Part shown: one piece after another, positions 47,766 through 58,300 of the stretch
Layout of the letters: each line of letters starts with the position of its first letter
Position numbering within the stretch: the stretch's first letter is position 1
NCBI RefSeq assembly: GCF_000368825.1
Contig: NZ_KB849719.1
Span: forward strand, 124,001-188,000
DNA length: 64,000 bases
DNA from: Acinetobacter ursingii DSM 16037 = CIP 107286
GTDB lineage: Bacteria; Pseudomonadota; Gammaproteobacteria; Pseudomonadales; Moraxellaceae
Reading direction: 5' to 3'
Position numbers and translations under genes: made by a program
The notes under the pieces: model-generated
Told to the model about the DNA's origin: nothing
What the model saw: the letters and a program-made list of their open reading frames with translations, nothing else
Databases searched by the model: none

Positions 47766-50700
47766 ATGAAAAAAAATACCTCTAATTACAGCATGATGAA
47801 TCATAAAGTTATTTATATATATACTTTGGTTTTGTTTATCTTAACTTGTTTGATGTGTAGTCAAGCTGTATTGGCTGCTCCACCAACGATTGAGATTTTT
47901 TCAGGCTCTGGGTCTGGGCAGGGTCTAACTGCTGGCCCAGTAACAACAACATTTAGACTTAATGCTAATAACCCTAGTGATAATGCTAATTCAGCATATC
48001 TACCATTAACTACAGCAACATATACCGTTACAGAGTCAGTGTATAATAGAGCAACTTACCCATCCTCAGCAGGTGGCGGCACTACCAGACCTAATTTGAC
48101 AATAGGTGGAAGTGGAACGGCAGCGACAGTAGCAGCTACAAACGTTATTTTACCATTAACTTCATATGGTGCTAGTACTGACGATATGTTTGCTGCATCT
48201 ATACAAAATGCGCCTACTGGCTGTGTCAACGGATCGAATTGCCCAAGTACTAATGGAGGAATTAAAGCGGGATCTAGTTCATCTGATACTACAGCGAATT
48301 ATGGAGTAACTGTACATATAAAAACAGCAGGGTTTTCAAGCTCACGGGGCAGTTTGAACTTGTCAAAGACTGCTAGAATAAGGGTTGGACAGATCAAAAT
48401 AGAATTTAATCGTCCTGTGAATAATCCTATTTTGCAGGCAGCAGGAATGGGGGGGGCTAATGGAGATTTTGGTGCTTCTGCTGAATTTACATTAGTGAGT
48501 GGTAATACCCCCGTAATATTAAGCCGTTTAGCAGGTAGTAAAGAGCTATCTGTTGTTGGAAATGATATTACAAATAATGCAAGTAAAAAAGGAGCTGATT
48601 CTAATGCTGGAGGAGCGAGTGGTAGTATTTACATTAAAGGGAAAGGTATACAAACTTTAGTCTTTGATGTCTATATCAAAGGAGATGGCGGTAGTGATGG
48701 ATGGAGTGATACGGGTGCAGATACATTCTTTTTTGGTATGTCCAGTATGGATGCTGATAGCGACATCGCTCTAGTTAAAGCTCAACGTGTAGGCAATACA
48801 GGCACATTTGTATCAACTCAGTTGAACAATGTGCCTCTCGGTTCATTAATGCAATATCAATTGGAAATTACCAACAATACACCATCAGGTGCAACATTGG
48901 GTGGCACAGTTGTAAATTTACCTTTTAATGACATACTCCCAGTCAGTTTAAAAAATGTTTCTATTGTCGGAACACCAGCTACGACACAAGGTACAGGAGG
49001 TTCAAGCCCTGTTACTACCTCCTGTACTCCTACATTAACAGGCGATAATACCGCAGGCTGGAAAGTCTCTGGGCTATTTACGGGAGCAACAACTGCAACC
49101 TGTATAATCACGATTCAGGGTACAGCAACCGCGGCAGGTACGTTAACCAATACAGCAACGATTGAGTCGACCTCATCGAATACACCTGTCAGTAGTTCAG
49201 TCAATGCGATCATTGTAGCCCCGACACCTGATCCAGCGGTTAAGGAAGCTCGTTTTTCTGTAAGCCCAGATTTACCAACAATTACAAGGGGAAGAGTAGG
49301 CACACAGACTATCAATATTAAAAATGAAGGGCCAGATAGTGCAACCAATGCTAAAGCGGTCTATGTTGCGGCACCACAAACAGGAGTTAGCGTCAGTTCT
49401 GTAAGTGTTGTCGGCGGTTCCGCCTGTACATTAAGTGGAAGTAACTGGAATTGTAATCTGGGGAATATGCCAAATGGAGCAACCAAACAGCTATCTGTGA
49501 CCTACAGTACAGCCAGTAACTCAGCCTTGGGAACTGCCCAACAAGCAACAGTGAAAGTATCTAGTGACGAATTTAACCCAGGTAGTGGCGCAGGCGAAAC
49601 ACTGTATAAAGTTTGGGGTAGCAACCAGGAAAATGAGTCAACAACCAATGGTGCCTTTTGGGTGGGTTATGAAGGAACTGGGGGAAGTACGCCTGTAGGC
49701 AGTAATGTAAATCAGGGAAGTTCACTTGCAGCAGCTTGGCCTCCAAGCCAAACTAGCCCGACGGGTGCTTATCTTTCCTATGGTGGACCAGCATTGGGTG
49801 ATTCGGTTTATTTAGCATCTAGCAGCACCGCTGCACCCATGATCCAACGCATTATTGGCAATATGGGGGCAGCTGCTGAAAGAACGGTATCACTCCCTAC
49901 AATGCCGACTGCCGATAACCGCCGTGCTTGGGAATTTACCACAGGGATTTATATTCCGAGTTCGCAAACATTAACAGTTTGTATTGGAAATACGAGTGTT
50001 GGCGTGGATGATGGCGCATATATTATGGTGGATGGTAATATCGTGGCTAGCACGAATGGATGGGCGGCGGGTGGTGTGTCTGTAACCACAAACTCACCGT
50101 TAAGTGCTGGTTATCATCGAATCAGTTATCGTATTGTCAATCGAAATACTTATAATCCGTCTGGTCTCGATGCGGAAAATTCGGCAGGTGGTTATGGACC
50201 GATTGGTTTATCGCTTAGTGGTAGTTGTTCAACTGCAAACTATGACAATGTAACTACGAGTGGGGTCCCTGCAAGTATCAATATTATTGATGGTGCAAAA
50301 ATTAAGATTGCTAAAAACTCTGTGAATGGCACGGGTACATTTAACTATATTAATCTTAGCAATCTTGTAAATAGTACAACAGCAGTTACCACGGATTCTG
50401 TAACTACGGTGACAGCAGGAACCACAGCAACCTCTGCACAACAGCTTTGGGCGCAAACGTTGAATACAGATGTTTCTTTTACAGAAAGTGCTTTAGCTGG
50501 ATATGTTTTATCAGGTGTTAGTTGTGTAGATGCAAATAGCGGTGTAACAGGTAATACAGGTACTTTTTGGACGCGTGTAAATAATATTGTGACGATTCCC
50601 GCTGTTCGCATAAAAGAAGGTGCCAATATTACCTGTACATTTACCAATACTAAGCTTATTTACGTTGATATTAGTGGACGAGTATTTGTTGATAATAGCG

Positions 50701-51731
50701 GAACAACGCTGGATGTGAGTAAAGCATATAATGGCATACAAGATGCAGGTGAAGTTGGGATTGCAAATAGTACAATTCGTTTGAATAACTGTAGTACTAC
50801 ACAATTAGCTTCAACAGTGACAAGTGCAAATGGTGATTATGCTTTCTCAATTGAACAAAGCTTATTACCATCATCATTTTGTATTGTTCAGCAGAATTTA
50901 CCTGAATATATTTCTGTCAGTGCCGATAGTATAACGGTAGCAAACACAAGTGCGACCAGCTATCCAAACAATAACTTTGCCGATGTTAAACTCAATGTAC
51001 TTCTAACAGAAGATGGACAACATACCATTACCGCAGGTGAAGTGACTGATTATCCACACCGTTTAAGTACCCAGGCCCCTGTTTGGGTAACAAAGTTGGA
51101 ACAAACCCAATCAAACTCAAACAATGATCAACCTTGGCAGGCATTGGTTTACCAAGACACCAACTGTAACGGTACCGTTGATACAGGTGAAACAGTGTTT
51201 GATCCAACAGCCTCAGGTACTGTGTTGTTGCAACCAAACACTGATATCTGTCTTGTACAACGTGTATTTGCACCGACCAATATTTTTGCTGGTGCACAGC
51301 ATATTGGAACGCTACAGGCAAGCTATGCTGTGAGTGCATTAAACCTCACAGACCAGAAAACCCAACAACGTCAGGATGTGACACTTATTGGTAGTGCAGG
51401 ATTAACACTGACAAAAAAAGTACGTGCAGTGACCAGTTGTTCTTCAACTCCATCTGATTCTTCAGGCTTTTTAGTGAATAACGAAGCCACAAAACAGCAA
51501 AATCTGGAGTATGAGATCACCTATAAAAATAATAGTGTGAAGAACCTACAGAATGTCAAAGTAAAAGATAGTTTACCAACTGGTACTAATTTTGGCAGTC
51601 TAAGTTGCGGCCTAACACCAAGTGGAAATACTTGTAATGCAACACGTTCTGGAGAAGTTCTTGAATGGACTTTAACAGGTTTGCTAAAACCATCAGCCAC
51701 AGGAACTTTAAGATTTTGTGTTAGTCAGTAA
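47766..51731 (+). CDS. Large exported protein with PA14-like section, candidate adhesin
   Basis: This is a 1321-aa secreted protein. A signal peptide of about 40 residues ends at AVLA/APPT. The first about 360 residues are unique, Ser/Gly/Thr-rich and beta. DUF11-like domains follow (NIKNEGPDSATNAKAVYV). A section of about 200 residues around VDDGAYIMVDGNIVAST resembles PA14/GLEYA ligand-binding folds. Next come a prealbumin-like domain ending ITCTFTNTK, an SdrD-B-like domain (VDISGRVFVDN ... YNGIQDAGEVGI), a YQDTNCNGTVDTGE loop and a final DUF11 domain. Unlike its neighbours it lacks the N-terminal NIA module. ATG 47766 lies just after the upstream stop; 47745 is an alternative. Confidence 0.75.
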   Translation: MKKNTSNYSMMNHKVIYIYTLVLFILTCLMCSQAVLAAPPTIEIFSGSGSGQGLTAGPVTTTFRLNANNPSDNANSAYLPLTTATYTVTESVYNRATYPSSAGGGTTRPNLTIGGSGTAATVAATNVILPLTSYGASTDDMFAASIQNAPTGCVNGSNCPSTNGGIKAGSSSSDTTANYGVTVHIKTAGFSSSRGSLNLSKTARIRVGQIKIEFNRPVNNPILQAAGMGGANGDFGASAEFTLVSGNTPVILSRLAGSKELSVVGNDITNNASKKGADSNAGGASGSIYIKGKGIQTLVFDVYIKGDGGSDGWSDTGADTFFFGMSSMDADSDIALVKAQRVGNTGTFVSTQLNNVPLGSLMQYQLEITNNTPSGATLGGTVVNLPFNDILPVSLKNVSIVGTPATTQGTGGSSPVTTSCTPTLTGDNTAGWKVSGLFTGATTATCIITIQGTATAAGTLTNTATIESTSSNTPVSSSVNAIIVAPTPDPAVKEARFSVSPDLPTITRGRVGTQTINIKNEGPDSATNAKAVYVAAPQTGVSVSSVSVVGGSACTLSGSNWNCNLGNMPNGATKQLSVTYSTASNSALGTAQQATVKVSSDEFNPGSGAGETLYKVWGSNQENESTTNGAFWVGYEGTGGSTPVGSNVNQGSSLAAAWPPSQTSPTGAYLSYGGPALGDSVYLASSSTAAPMIQRIIGNMGAAAERTVSLPTMPTADNRRAWEFTTGIYIPSSQTLTVCIGNTSVGVDDGAYIMVDGNIVASTNGWAAGGVSVTTNSPLSAGYHRISYRIVNRNTYNPSGLDAENSAGGYGPIGLSLSGSCSTANYDNVTTSGVPASINIIDGAKIKIAKNSVNGTGTFNYINLSNLVNSTTAVTTDSVTTVTAGTTATSAQQLWAQTLNTDVSFTESALAGYVLSGVSCVDANSGVTGNTGTFWTRVNNIVTIPAVRIKEGANITCTFTNTKLIYVDISGRVFVDNSGTTLDVSKAYNGIQDAGEVGIANSTIRLNNCSTTQLASTVTSANGDYAFSIEQSLLPSSFCIVQQNLPEYISVSADSITVANTSATSYPNNNFADVKLNVLLTEDGQHTITAGEVTDYPHRLSTQAPVWVTKLEQTQSNSNNDQPWQALVYQDTNCNGTVDTGETVFDPTASGTVLLQPNTDICLVQRVFAPTNIFAGAQHIGTLQASYAVSALNLTDQKTQQRQDVTLIGSAGLTLTKKVRAVTSCSSTPSDSSGFLVNNEATKQQNLEYEITYKNNSVKNLQNVKVKDSLPTGTNFGSLSCGLTPSGNTCNATRSGEVLEWTLTGLLKPSATGTLRFCVSQ

Positions 51732-51862
51732 ACAGAACCTATCACAGATCGGTAGGTTGAAAAACGTGCAAAGGGCTTCGGTGAGGAAAGATGGTATGGA
51801 ATTTGCTTTGGCTGAAAGTAATACAATATTTTTTGTGAAAGTGTGAAGTAAATCAAACAAAT

Positions 51863-51890
51863 TTGTTGATTATTGATATACTTTTATAAA
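51863..51890 (+). promoter_or_regulatory. Candidate promoter for the second half of the surface cluster
   Basis: TTGTTG (51863-51868) and TATAAA (51885-51890) are 16 bases apart in a 229-bp AT-rich gap, about 70 bp before the next start codon. This is the only sizeable gap inside the cluster apart from the 121 bp before the barrel gene. Confidence 0.4.
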
Positions 51891-51960
51891 AAAAGGTTAA
51901 CGTTTTTTTGGATGGTAAGTGTACTGTTCAAAAATAAAAGAGAAGACTAGGAATAATTGA

Positions 51961-52455
51961 ATGGCGTATTTGAACAATATGTACAAGAAATGTTTGCTTG
52001 GTACTGCGGTTCTTGTTTTGGCTGGAAGTGTATTCGCTGAGCCTAAAACGACAAAAGAGCCCGTTTCAGTAGAACTCAAAACTTTCCTGATCAGTGCAGG
52101 CACTGATGGGAAACCAACTTCAAAGCTGGTGACCAAGGTAAAACCCAATGATGTGATTGAGTATCGGGCAACCTATACCAATAACACCACTGCGAAAATC
52201 AAGAATCTGGCTGCGACTTTACCGATACCTGTAGAAACACAATTTTTGGCAAAGTCTCAGCCAGAAAATGCTGAAGCAAGTACTGATGGTACACATTTTG
52301 CCCCAATGCCTTTAAAACGCAAAGAGAGTAATCAAATGGTGAATGTACCACTGAAAGATTATCGTGCATTGCGTTGGACTATTGCAGAGCTTCCAGCTGG
52401 AAAGTCTGTGACGGTTTCTGCTCAAACACGTGTAAATAGTGAAAAAACTAACTAA
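51961..52455 (+). CDS. Small exported single-domain DUF11-like protein
   Basis: This is a 164-aa protein with a signal peptide (cleavage near SVFA/EPKT) and one beta-sandwich domain reading VKPNDVIEYRATYTNNTTAKIKNLAATLPIP, the pattern of a single DUF11 unit. A ribosome-binding site AGGAA lies 7 bases before the ATG; an in-frame ATG at 51979 is an alternative. It leads the second gene group of the cluster. It may be a minor subunit, cap or chaperone-like component; this is inference. Confidence 0.78.
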   Translation: MAYLNNMYKKCLLGTAVLVLAGSVFAEPKTTKEPVSVELKTFLISAGTDGKPTSKLVTKVKPNDVIEYRATYTNNTTAKIKNLAATLPIPVETQFLAKSQPENAEASTDGTHFAPMPLKRKESNQMVNVPLKDYRALRWTIAELPAGKSVTVSAQTRVNSEKTN

Positions 52456-52484
52456 TTGGCATTTTACATATAAGGGGTAAAATA

Positions 52485-55196
52485 ATGTCAAACCGTCTAC
52501 AACTCACACAGCTAGCGGCTTCTATTGCTTTGGTTGCAGGTAGCGCAGCTTTCATTTCATCTGCACATGCCGCTGCACCAGCCGCTGGTACAAATATCAG
52601 TAACATTGCATCTGCAAGCTATACTGATAGCACAGGAAACACTAAAACTGTATCTTCAAATATTGTGACCACCACAGTATTGCCAGTTGCAAGTTTCACG
52701 TTGATTGCTGACCGAACAGCAAATGCCAATGCCAACAACCAGGTTTCTTTATCACACACCTTAACCAACACGGGTAACGGTAGTGATACGTTCACGGTAA
52801 ATGTGGCAGATGTTACCTCTGGTGACCAATATGACTTCAGTAATTTAAAAGTTTATCTTGATGCCAATAAGGATGGTGTTCCTGATAGCCAGACTCCTGT
52901 AACAAGTGTTACCTTGGCAGCAGGTGAGTCGGTGAACTTAATTGTTCAGGCAACCACTCCAACAACTGGTGCAGGTGGTGCTGCACTTTCTGCTGGTGAT
53001 TTGGGTAAATTAACCATCACTGCACAAAGTACTTTAGACAATACACTCACAGCAACAAATACAGACACCGTTAAAATTACCAACGGTGCAGTGATTAGTG
53101 TGATTAAATCTGCCAGCGTAACGGCGATTGATGCGACCCAAGCTAGTCCAACCGCTCGTGAAGTTGAATATAAGTTGGTTTACCAAAACACAGGTAACAC
53201 AACAGCAACTGATGTTACAGTTACGGACATGTTACCTGCTGGTTTAACTTATGTTGCTAATTCTGCAAAACTTGCTGGCGTGGCACAAACTGATGGTGTT
53301 GATGCTGATGGTTATAAGTTTGTTGAAACTACTCCTGGATCTGGTAAGGGTACTGTAACCTTAACGATTCCAACTCTAGCACCAAATACGACAGGTACGT
53401 TAACCTTTAAGGTTCGCGTAGATCAAAATACACCAGCAGGCGTGATCAGGAACACTGCATATGTTGACCCAGATGGTCCATCAGGTCCAGAAGGGGATAC
53501 GCCGTCTAACCCGAATGACGTAAATATCTTAAGCATCAAAAAAGGTACAATCAATGATAACCAAAATGATGCTTACGCAGATGCGGAAAAAACTTCTGCA
53601 ACCGCAAAAGATAACCAAATTGTCATTGCTTCAATCAAGCAGGGTGAAGTTGCTGAATTTAGCGCCACTGGTCAAGGTGGTGAACCAATCGTTATTCATA
53701 ACACGGGTAATGTGAGTGAAGAATTTACAGTAAGTGTTGATAAAGGTACGGATGGGGCAGGTGGTTTACCAGCAGGCAGTATTGTTACCTTATATCAAGC
53801 TGATGGTGTAACACCATTTATTTCAACAGGCTCTATCCCAAGTGGTGGTAAGTATAACCTTGTTGCAAAAGTAACATTACCTGCAAGTTATTCATCATCA
53901 TCTGCTATTAAGGCGATTTTGACCACAAGTCCTAAGTCTGATGCAACTAAGAAAGATACGTTAGATTTGGTGATTAGCCAAGTAACGCCTGCAACTGTTG
54001 ACTTACATAACGGTGATGCTTCAGATACGAATGGTTCAGTGCCAGGTGCATCTGGTAAGGATACTGGTTTAGACATTGATGTTCGTAGTACCAAACCAAA
54101 CCAGGCTGTGAATTTCCCACTTCAAGTTGATAATTCTGGTGTAACAGGTGATAACTTTAATCTAGCTATTGATCCTGCACACGCATTACCAGCAGGGTGG
54201 GATGTTAAATTCTATGTGGCTGATGGTAGTGGTAACCCAACAGGCGCACCATTAACCAATACTGGTAATATTAATGGTGGCGGTAACATTAAACTTGTTG
54301 CTGTAGTAACGCCTCCTGCGAATGCGCCAGCAGGTGATCAACAGGTTTACTTCAAGGTTTCTTCACCAGCGACTGGCTTAAGCGATGTGATGGTGGACAA
54401 GGTGACTGTTCAGGCAGATCGTAAGTTAAGTCTGCAAAATGACCGCATTGGCCAAGTTGCACCAGGTGGTACTGTTGTTTATAAACACACTTTAACCAAC
54501 ACAGGTAATATTGATGAGGGTGCAACACCAGGTAGCTTGCCATTTACCTTGACCAATGACCAATCTGGTAATGGTTGGGTAACCAGCTTGTTTATCGATG
54601 TGAATAACGACGGTAACATTGATGCAGCCGATACCTTGGTTACAGGTAATGATTTAGCAGCGCTAACAGGGTCGATTGCACGTAATGCTTCTGTGAATTT
54701 CCTCATCAAGGTTCAAGCGCCAAGCAATGCAACCCCTGGAACACCAAGTTCAGTTATCTTCACCATTAACCCAGCAACTGTGACTGGTATTGCACACGCA
54801 AGTATCTCTAATACTGACTTAACCACTGTGACTGAAGGTCAGGTACGTTTGGTTAAGGATCAGGCTTTGGTTGATTGTACAACAGGTACAAGCGCAACTT
54901 ATACACAGAACACTGTGAGTGCCAAACCAGGCGAATGTGTGAAATACCGTATTGTTGCGACCAATGAAGGTAATGCAACTGTAACGAATGTGGTGATTAG
55001 CGATAATACGCCGTCATACACTACCTTGAAAGCAATCTCTGGTGTGTCTCCACTTGCAACAAGTGCAACATTGCAGAACACATCAAGTTATGTTGATGGC
55101 TATACAGGTACTGTTTCAGCAGAACAGTCGCCTTTAGCACCAAATGCAAGTGCGACATTAGAGTTTGTGATTAAAGTGAATCCACTTACACCATAA
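52485..55196 (+). CDS. Exported DUF11-like repeat protein 3 of the surface cluster
   Basis: This is a 903-aa paralogue of the first two. A signal peptide (about 1-29, SSAHA/AAPA) leads to the shared GTNISNIASASYTDSTG module. The repeats contain LDANKDGVPDSQ and IDVNNDGNIDAADT loops, a typical DUF11 block (VTVTDMLPAGLTYVANSAKL ... TFKVRVDQNTPAG), and the late NTDLTTVTEGQVRLVKDQA module ending in a DUF11 domain. Codon use is more even and repeat structure cleaner than in proteins 1 and 2. A strong AAGGGG ribosome-binding site suggests it is the most highly made subunit (inference). Confidence 0.82.
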   Translation: MSNRLQLTQLAASIALVAGSAAFISSAHAAAPAAGTNISNIASASYTDSTGNTKTVSSNIVTTTVLPVASFTLIADRTANANANNQVSLSHTLTNTGNGSDTFTVNVADVTSGDQYDFSNLKVYLDANKDGVPDSQTPVTSVTLAAGESVNLIVQATTPTTGAGGAALSAGDLGKLTITAQSTLDNTLTATNTDTVKITNGAVISVIKSASVTAIDATQASPTAREVEYKLVYQNTGNTTATDVTVTDMLPAGLTYVANSAKLAGVAQTDGVDADGYKFVETTPGSGKGTVTLTIPTLAPNTTGTLTFKVRVDQNTPAGVIRNTAYVDPDGPSGPEGDTPSNPNDVNILSIKKGTINDNQNDAYADAEKTSATAKDNQIVIASIKQGEVAEFSATGQGGEPIVIHNTGNVSEEFTVSVDKGTDGAGGLPAGSIVTLYQADGVTPFISTGSIPSGGKYNLVAKVTLPASYSSSSAIKAILTTSPKSDATKKDTLDLVISQVTPATVDLHNGDASDTNGSVPGASGKDTGLDIDVRSTKPNQAVNFPLQVDNSGVTGDNFNLAIDPAHALPAGWDVKFYVADGSGNPTGAPLTNTGNINGGGNIKLVAVVTPPANAPAGDQQVYFKVSSPATGLSDVMVDKVTVQADRKLSLQNDRIGQVAPGGTVVYKHTLTNTGNIDEGATPGSLPFTLTNDQSGNGWVTSLFIDVNNDGNIDAADTLVTGNDLAALTGSIARNASVNFLIKVQAPSNATPGTPSSVIFTINPATVTGIAHASISNTDLTTVTEGQVRLVKDQALVDCTTGTSATYTQNTVSAKPGECVKYRIVATNEGNATVTNVVISDNTPSYTTLKAISGVSPLATSATLQNTSSYVDGYTGTVSAEQSPLAPNASATLEFVIKVNPLTP

Positions 55197-55317
55197 GCTT
55201 TATTCATTCACTTGAAATGAAAACAAATAATTAGAGATGTGAACATTTGCCTAGGCAGGTGTTCACCTCAAATAAATTTTAAAATTTTTTAGACTATTTA
55301 GTTGAAGGGTAAGCGCT

Positions 55318-58300
55318 GTGCTACAACAGAAGCAATCTAACGCATTCCATAACATGACATTCATGTTATCAACGTTGACAGTATCAATATTGTCAGCGCA
55401 GTACGGTTATGCAGCGAATATGCCTGAAGTGGGTAGCTCTATCCAAAATATCGCCTATGCAACTTATGTTGCACCCGATGGTAAATCCCAACAATCAGTT
55501 TCAAATACCGTAGAAATCAATGTTTCTGCTCTTTACGCAATTGCTTTAACTACTCCTCCAGTTCAGGAAATTGAACCAAGTACCCGTGTTATTTGGGCAA
55601 ATACCTTGGTCAACAATAGTAATGCGCCTGTCAATGTACAGCTAGAAACATTAACAATAAATGAACTAAGCAACGTTAAAATTTATGTAGATACCAATAA
55701 AAACGGTCAATTCGACACCGATGATCAACAACTGACAACCAATGTTGCCTTGGCGGTAGGCCAGAGCGTTCATTTGTGGGTCGTTGCAACAGCAAGTGCC
55801 ACATTGACTGAAAGTCAGCAGTTAAATTTACCGTTAAAAGCAACACTTGTTGAGGATAATAGTGTAATAGCAACGGCTACAGATAGTGCCATCAGCTATG
55901 GACCACAACTGGTTGCAACCAAAGAGGTTGTCCAGAAAACTTTTGAGCCATCAGCCAATGCCAGCTATGACCTTAACTATACTTTGGCCATAACCAATCA
56001 AGGTAAAAAAGCGGCAAGACCAGTGGATGTGATGATCGATGGTCAGGCACAGAAAATGGTGCTTTTAGTTGATGATCTGCCTGCCAATACAACATTTAAG
56101 TCTGCACAGTTAAAAAATACGCAGGCCAAGGTTTTGTATAAGCAAACAGGCAATAACTATACAACGACCTTGCCAAGTGATTTAAGCAAGGTTGATCAAT
56201 TGGTGGTTGGCTTTCCACAAATTGAGGCTAATACAACTGAACAAGTCGATCTTACGGTTACAATGAATCGTAACATTGCCAAAACAACGGTTAAAAATAC
56301 CTATAAAGTTTCGTATGCAACCACAAATAGCCAAAAAGAGGTATTGTCTAATCCTGCTTTAACCGTGGTAGGTGGTCTTGCAGCGATTAATAATAAATCT
56401 GGTGATTTCCAAAATGTCTTGACTACAGGCAGCGTGAATAAACCACTTTATCTTGAAGCGCAAAATGCCAGCTGTAATGCAGACCGTTATACTGCCGACA
56501 AGGTGAAAATTAAGATTAAATCAGCCAAGACAGGTGATCTTGAAGAAGTCATTGGGGTAGAAACTGGGCCGAATACAGGCGTATTCCATTACACGCTACC
56601 AACCGCATTTGCGGAAGTTGGGGTTTCTTATGATGCGTTATTGCAGACCATCAAACGCGATCAGGTACAGGTTAGCCTGACGGACTGTCTGGATGCACAG
56701 GGTAATTCAACCCAGACATTTACCGATATTAGTACTCAGGTGCTTATTGACCCATATGGCACAGTGTTTGATGCCAAGACAGGTTTACCTGTGGCGGGAG
56801 CAACGGTCACTTTATTAGACCAGAATGGCCAGCCAATTGCGGACAATATTGCATACAAACTTGATGAGCAGACTGGAGAGCTGGTTACAATTCCAGCCAA
56901 GCAGATCACCAATAGCGAGGGTAAATTTATTTATCCCCTTGTTAAAGCAGGAACCTACAGTTTTGTTGTGGATACAACCACAATTCCTGGAAATACACGT
57001 TATAGTTTTGTCAGTGATAAATCGGTTTATCCAAGTTTCCCTGCGGATAAGGCTGTTGATCTGGAATGGTCTTATGCTGGCAAATTCACCTTAAATAATG
57101 CTGATCCAGCACTCAATATTGATATTCCAATTGATCCTGATTTGACTGTACCAACCTCGCCGTTATTTGTACAAAAGGTTGCGACCAATAAAAACTCGGA
57201 AATCGGTGAGTTTGAAGAATATACCGTGACGGTTGCCAATCGTGGCACGGTGGATTCCAAAGATGTTTCGATTACTGATACCTTGCCTAGAGGCTTTATC
57301 TATGTTCAGGGTTCTATGCGTATCGATGGCACCAAGGTTGCTGACCCATTAGGTGGAAAAGGTCCTTATTTGAAACTGGGTTTAGGTACACTGACTCCAA
57401 GTAAGGAAGTTAAGGTTCAGTATCGCGTCTATATTGGTCCAAATGCCTTGAATGGTGATGGCATTAACCGTGTTCGGGCAAAAGATGGTCAGGGAATCGA
57501 ATCAAACGAAGCATCTGCAAAAGTAGAAGTAACTCCTGGCGCAATGATCTCTGATGGCTTTATTGTTGGTAAGATTTTTACGGACTGTAACCGTAACGGG
57601 GTACAGGATACAGGTGAAGTTGGTGTGCCAGGTGTGCGTATTTACCTTGAAGATGGTAGCTATGTGGTGACTGACAGTGAAGGTAAATATGATTTATATG
57701 GGATCAGTGCCAAAACCCACGTTCTAAAGGTTGACCGTACCAGTTTGCCAGTTGATTCTGAGTTGGTGTTAATTGGCAATCGTCAGGCAGGTGATCCAAA
57801 TAGCCGTTTTGTGGATTTAAAACGTGGTGAACTACATCGTGCCGATTTTGCAATTGCCAATGGTACAGGACAATGTTCGCAAGCCTTATTGCAACAAATC
57901 GCAGAACGTAAAAAACGCATTGAACAGGACAACACCAATTTAGAACAGGTGTTACGTTCAGACCTTACAATTGATCCAGTTTTTTCCAAGATTACCGATG
58001 TTAAAGGTCAGCCAGCAAGTGGTTGTATCTCGGCACAGGGAATCAGGGCCAATTGTAACCTTGATTTTTCCAAGGAACAGGCTAAGAAATTGAAAGAGGT
58101 TACTTTTGAACCAGAAAAATCTGGCGTTGCTTCTTCAGTTGCCTTGCCACTGACTGAAACATTGGCAGCAACTGAGAGTGTGCCAGCCGAATCCACTCAA
58201 GCTGCGAAAATGCTTAGTCTGGAAACAGTGCTGGAAAATGCTGCCAATAATCAGCTAGAAATTATCAACTTAAAAGATGGGCAGCTTCTTGGTTATGCCC

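Noticed and set aside
52485..55196. CRISPR or tandem DNA repeats in the DUF11 genes
   Set aside because: Repetition is at the protein-domain level with diverged DNA; no regular identical repeats with unique spacers are seen.
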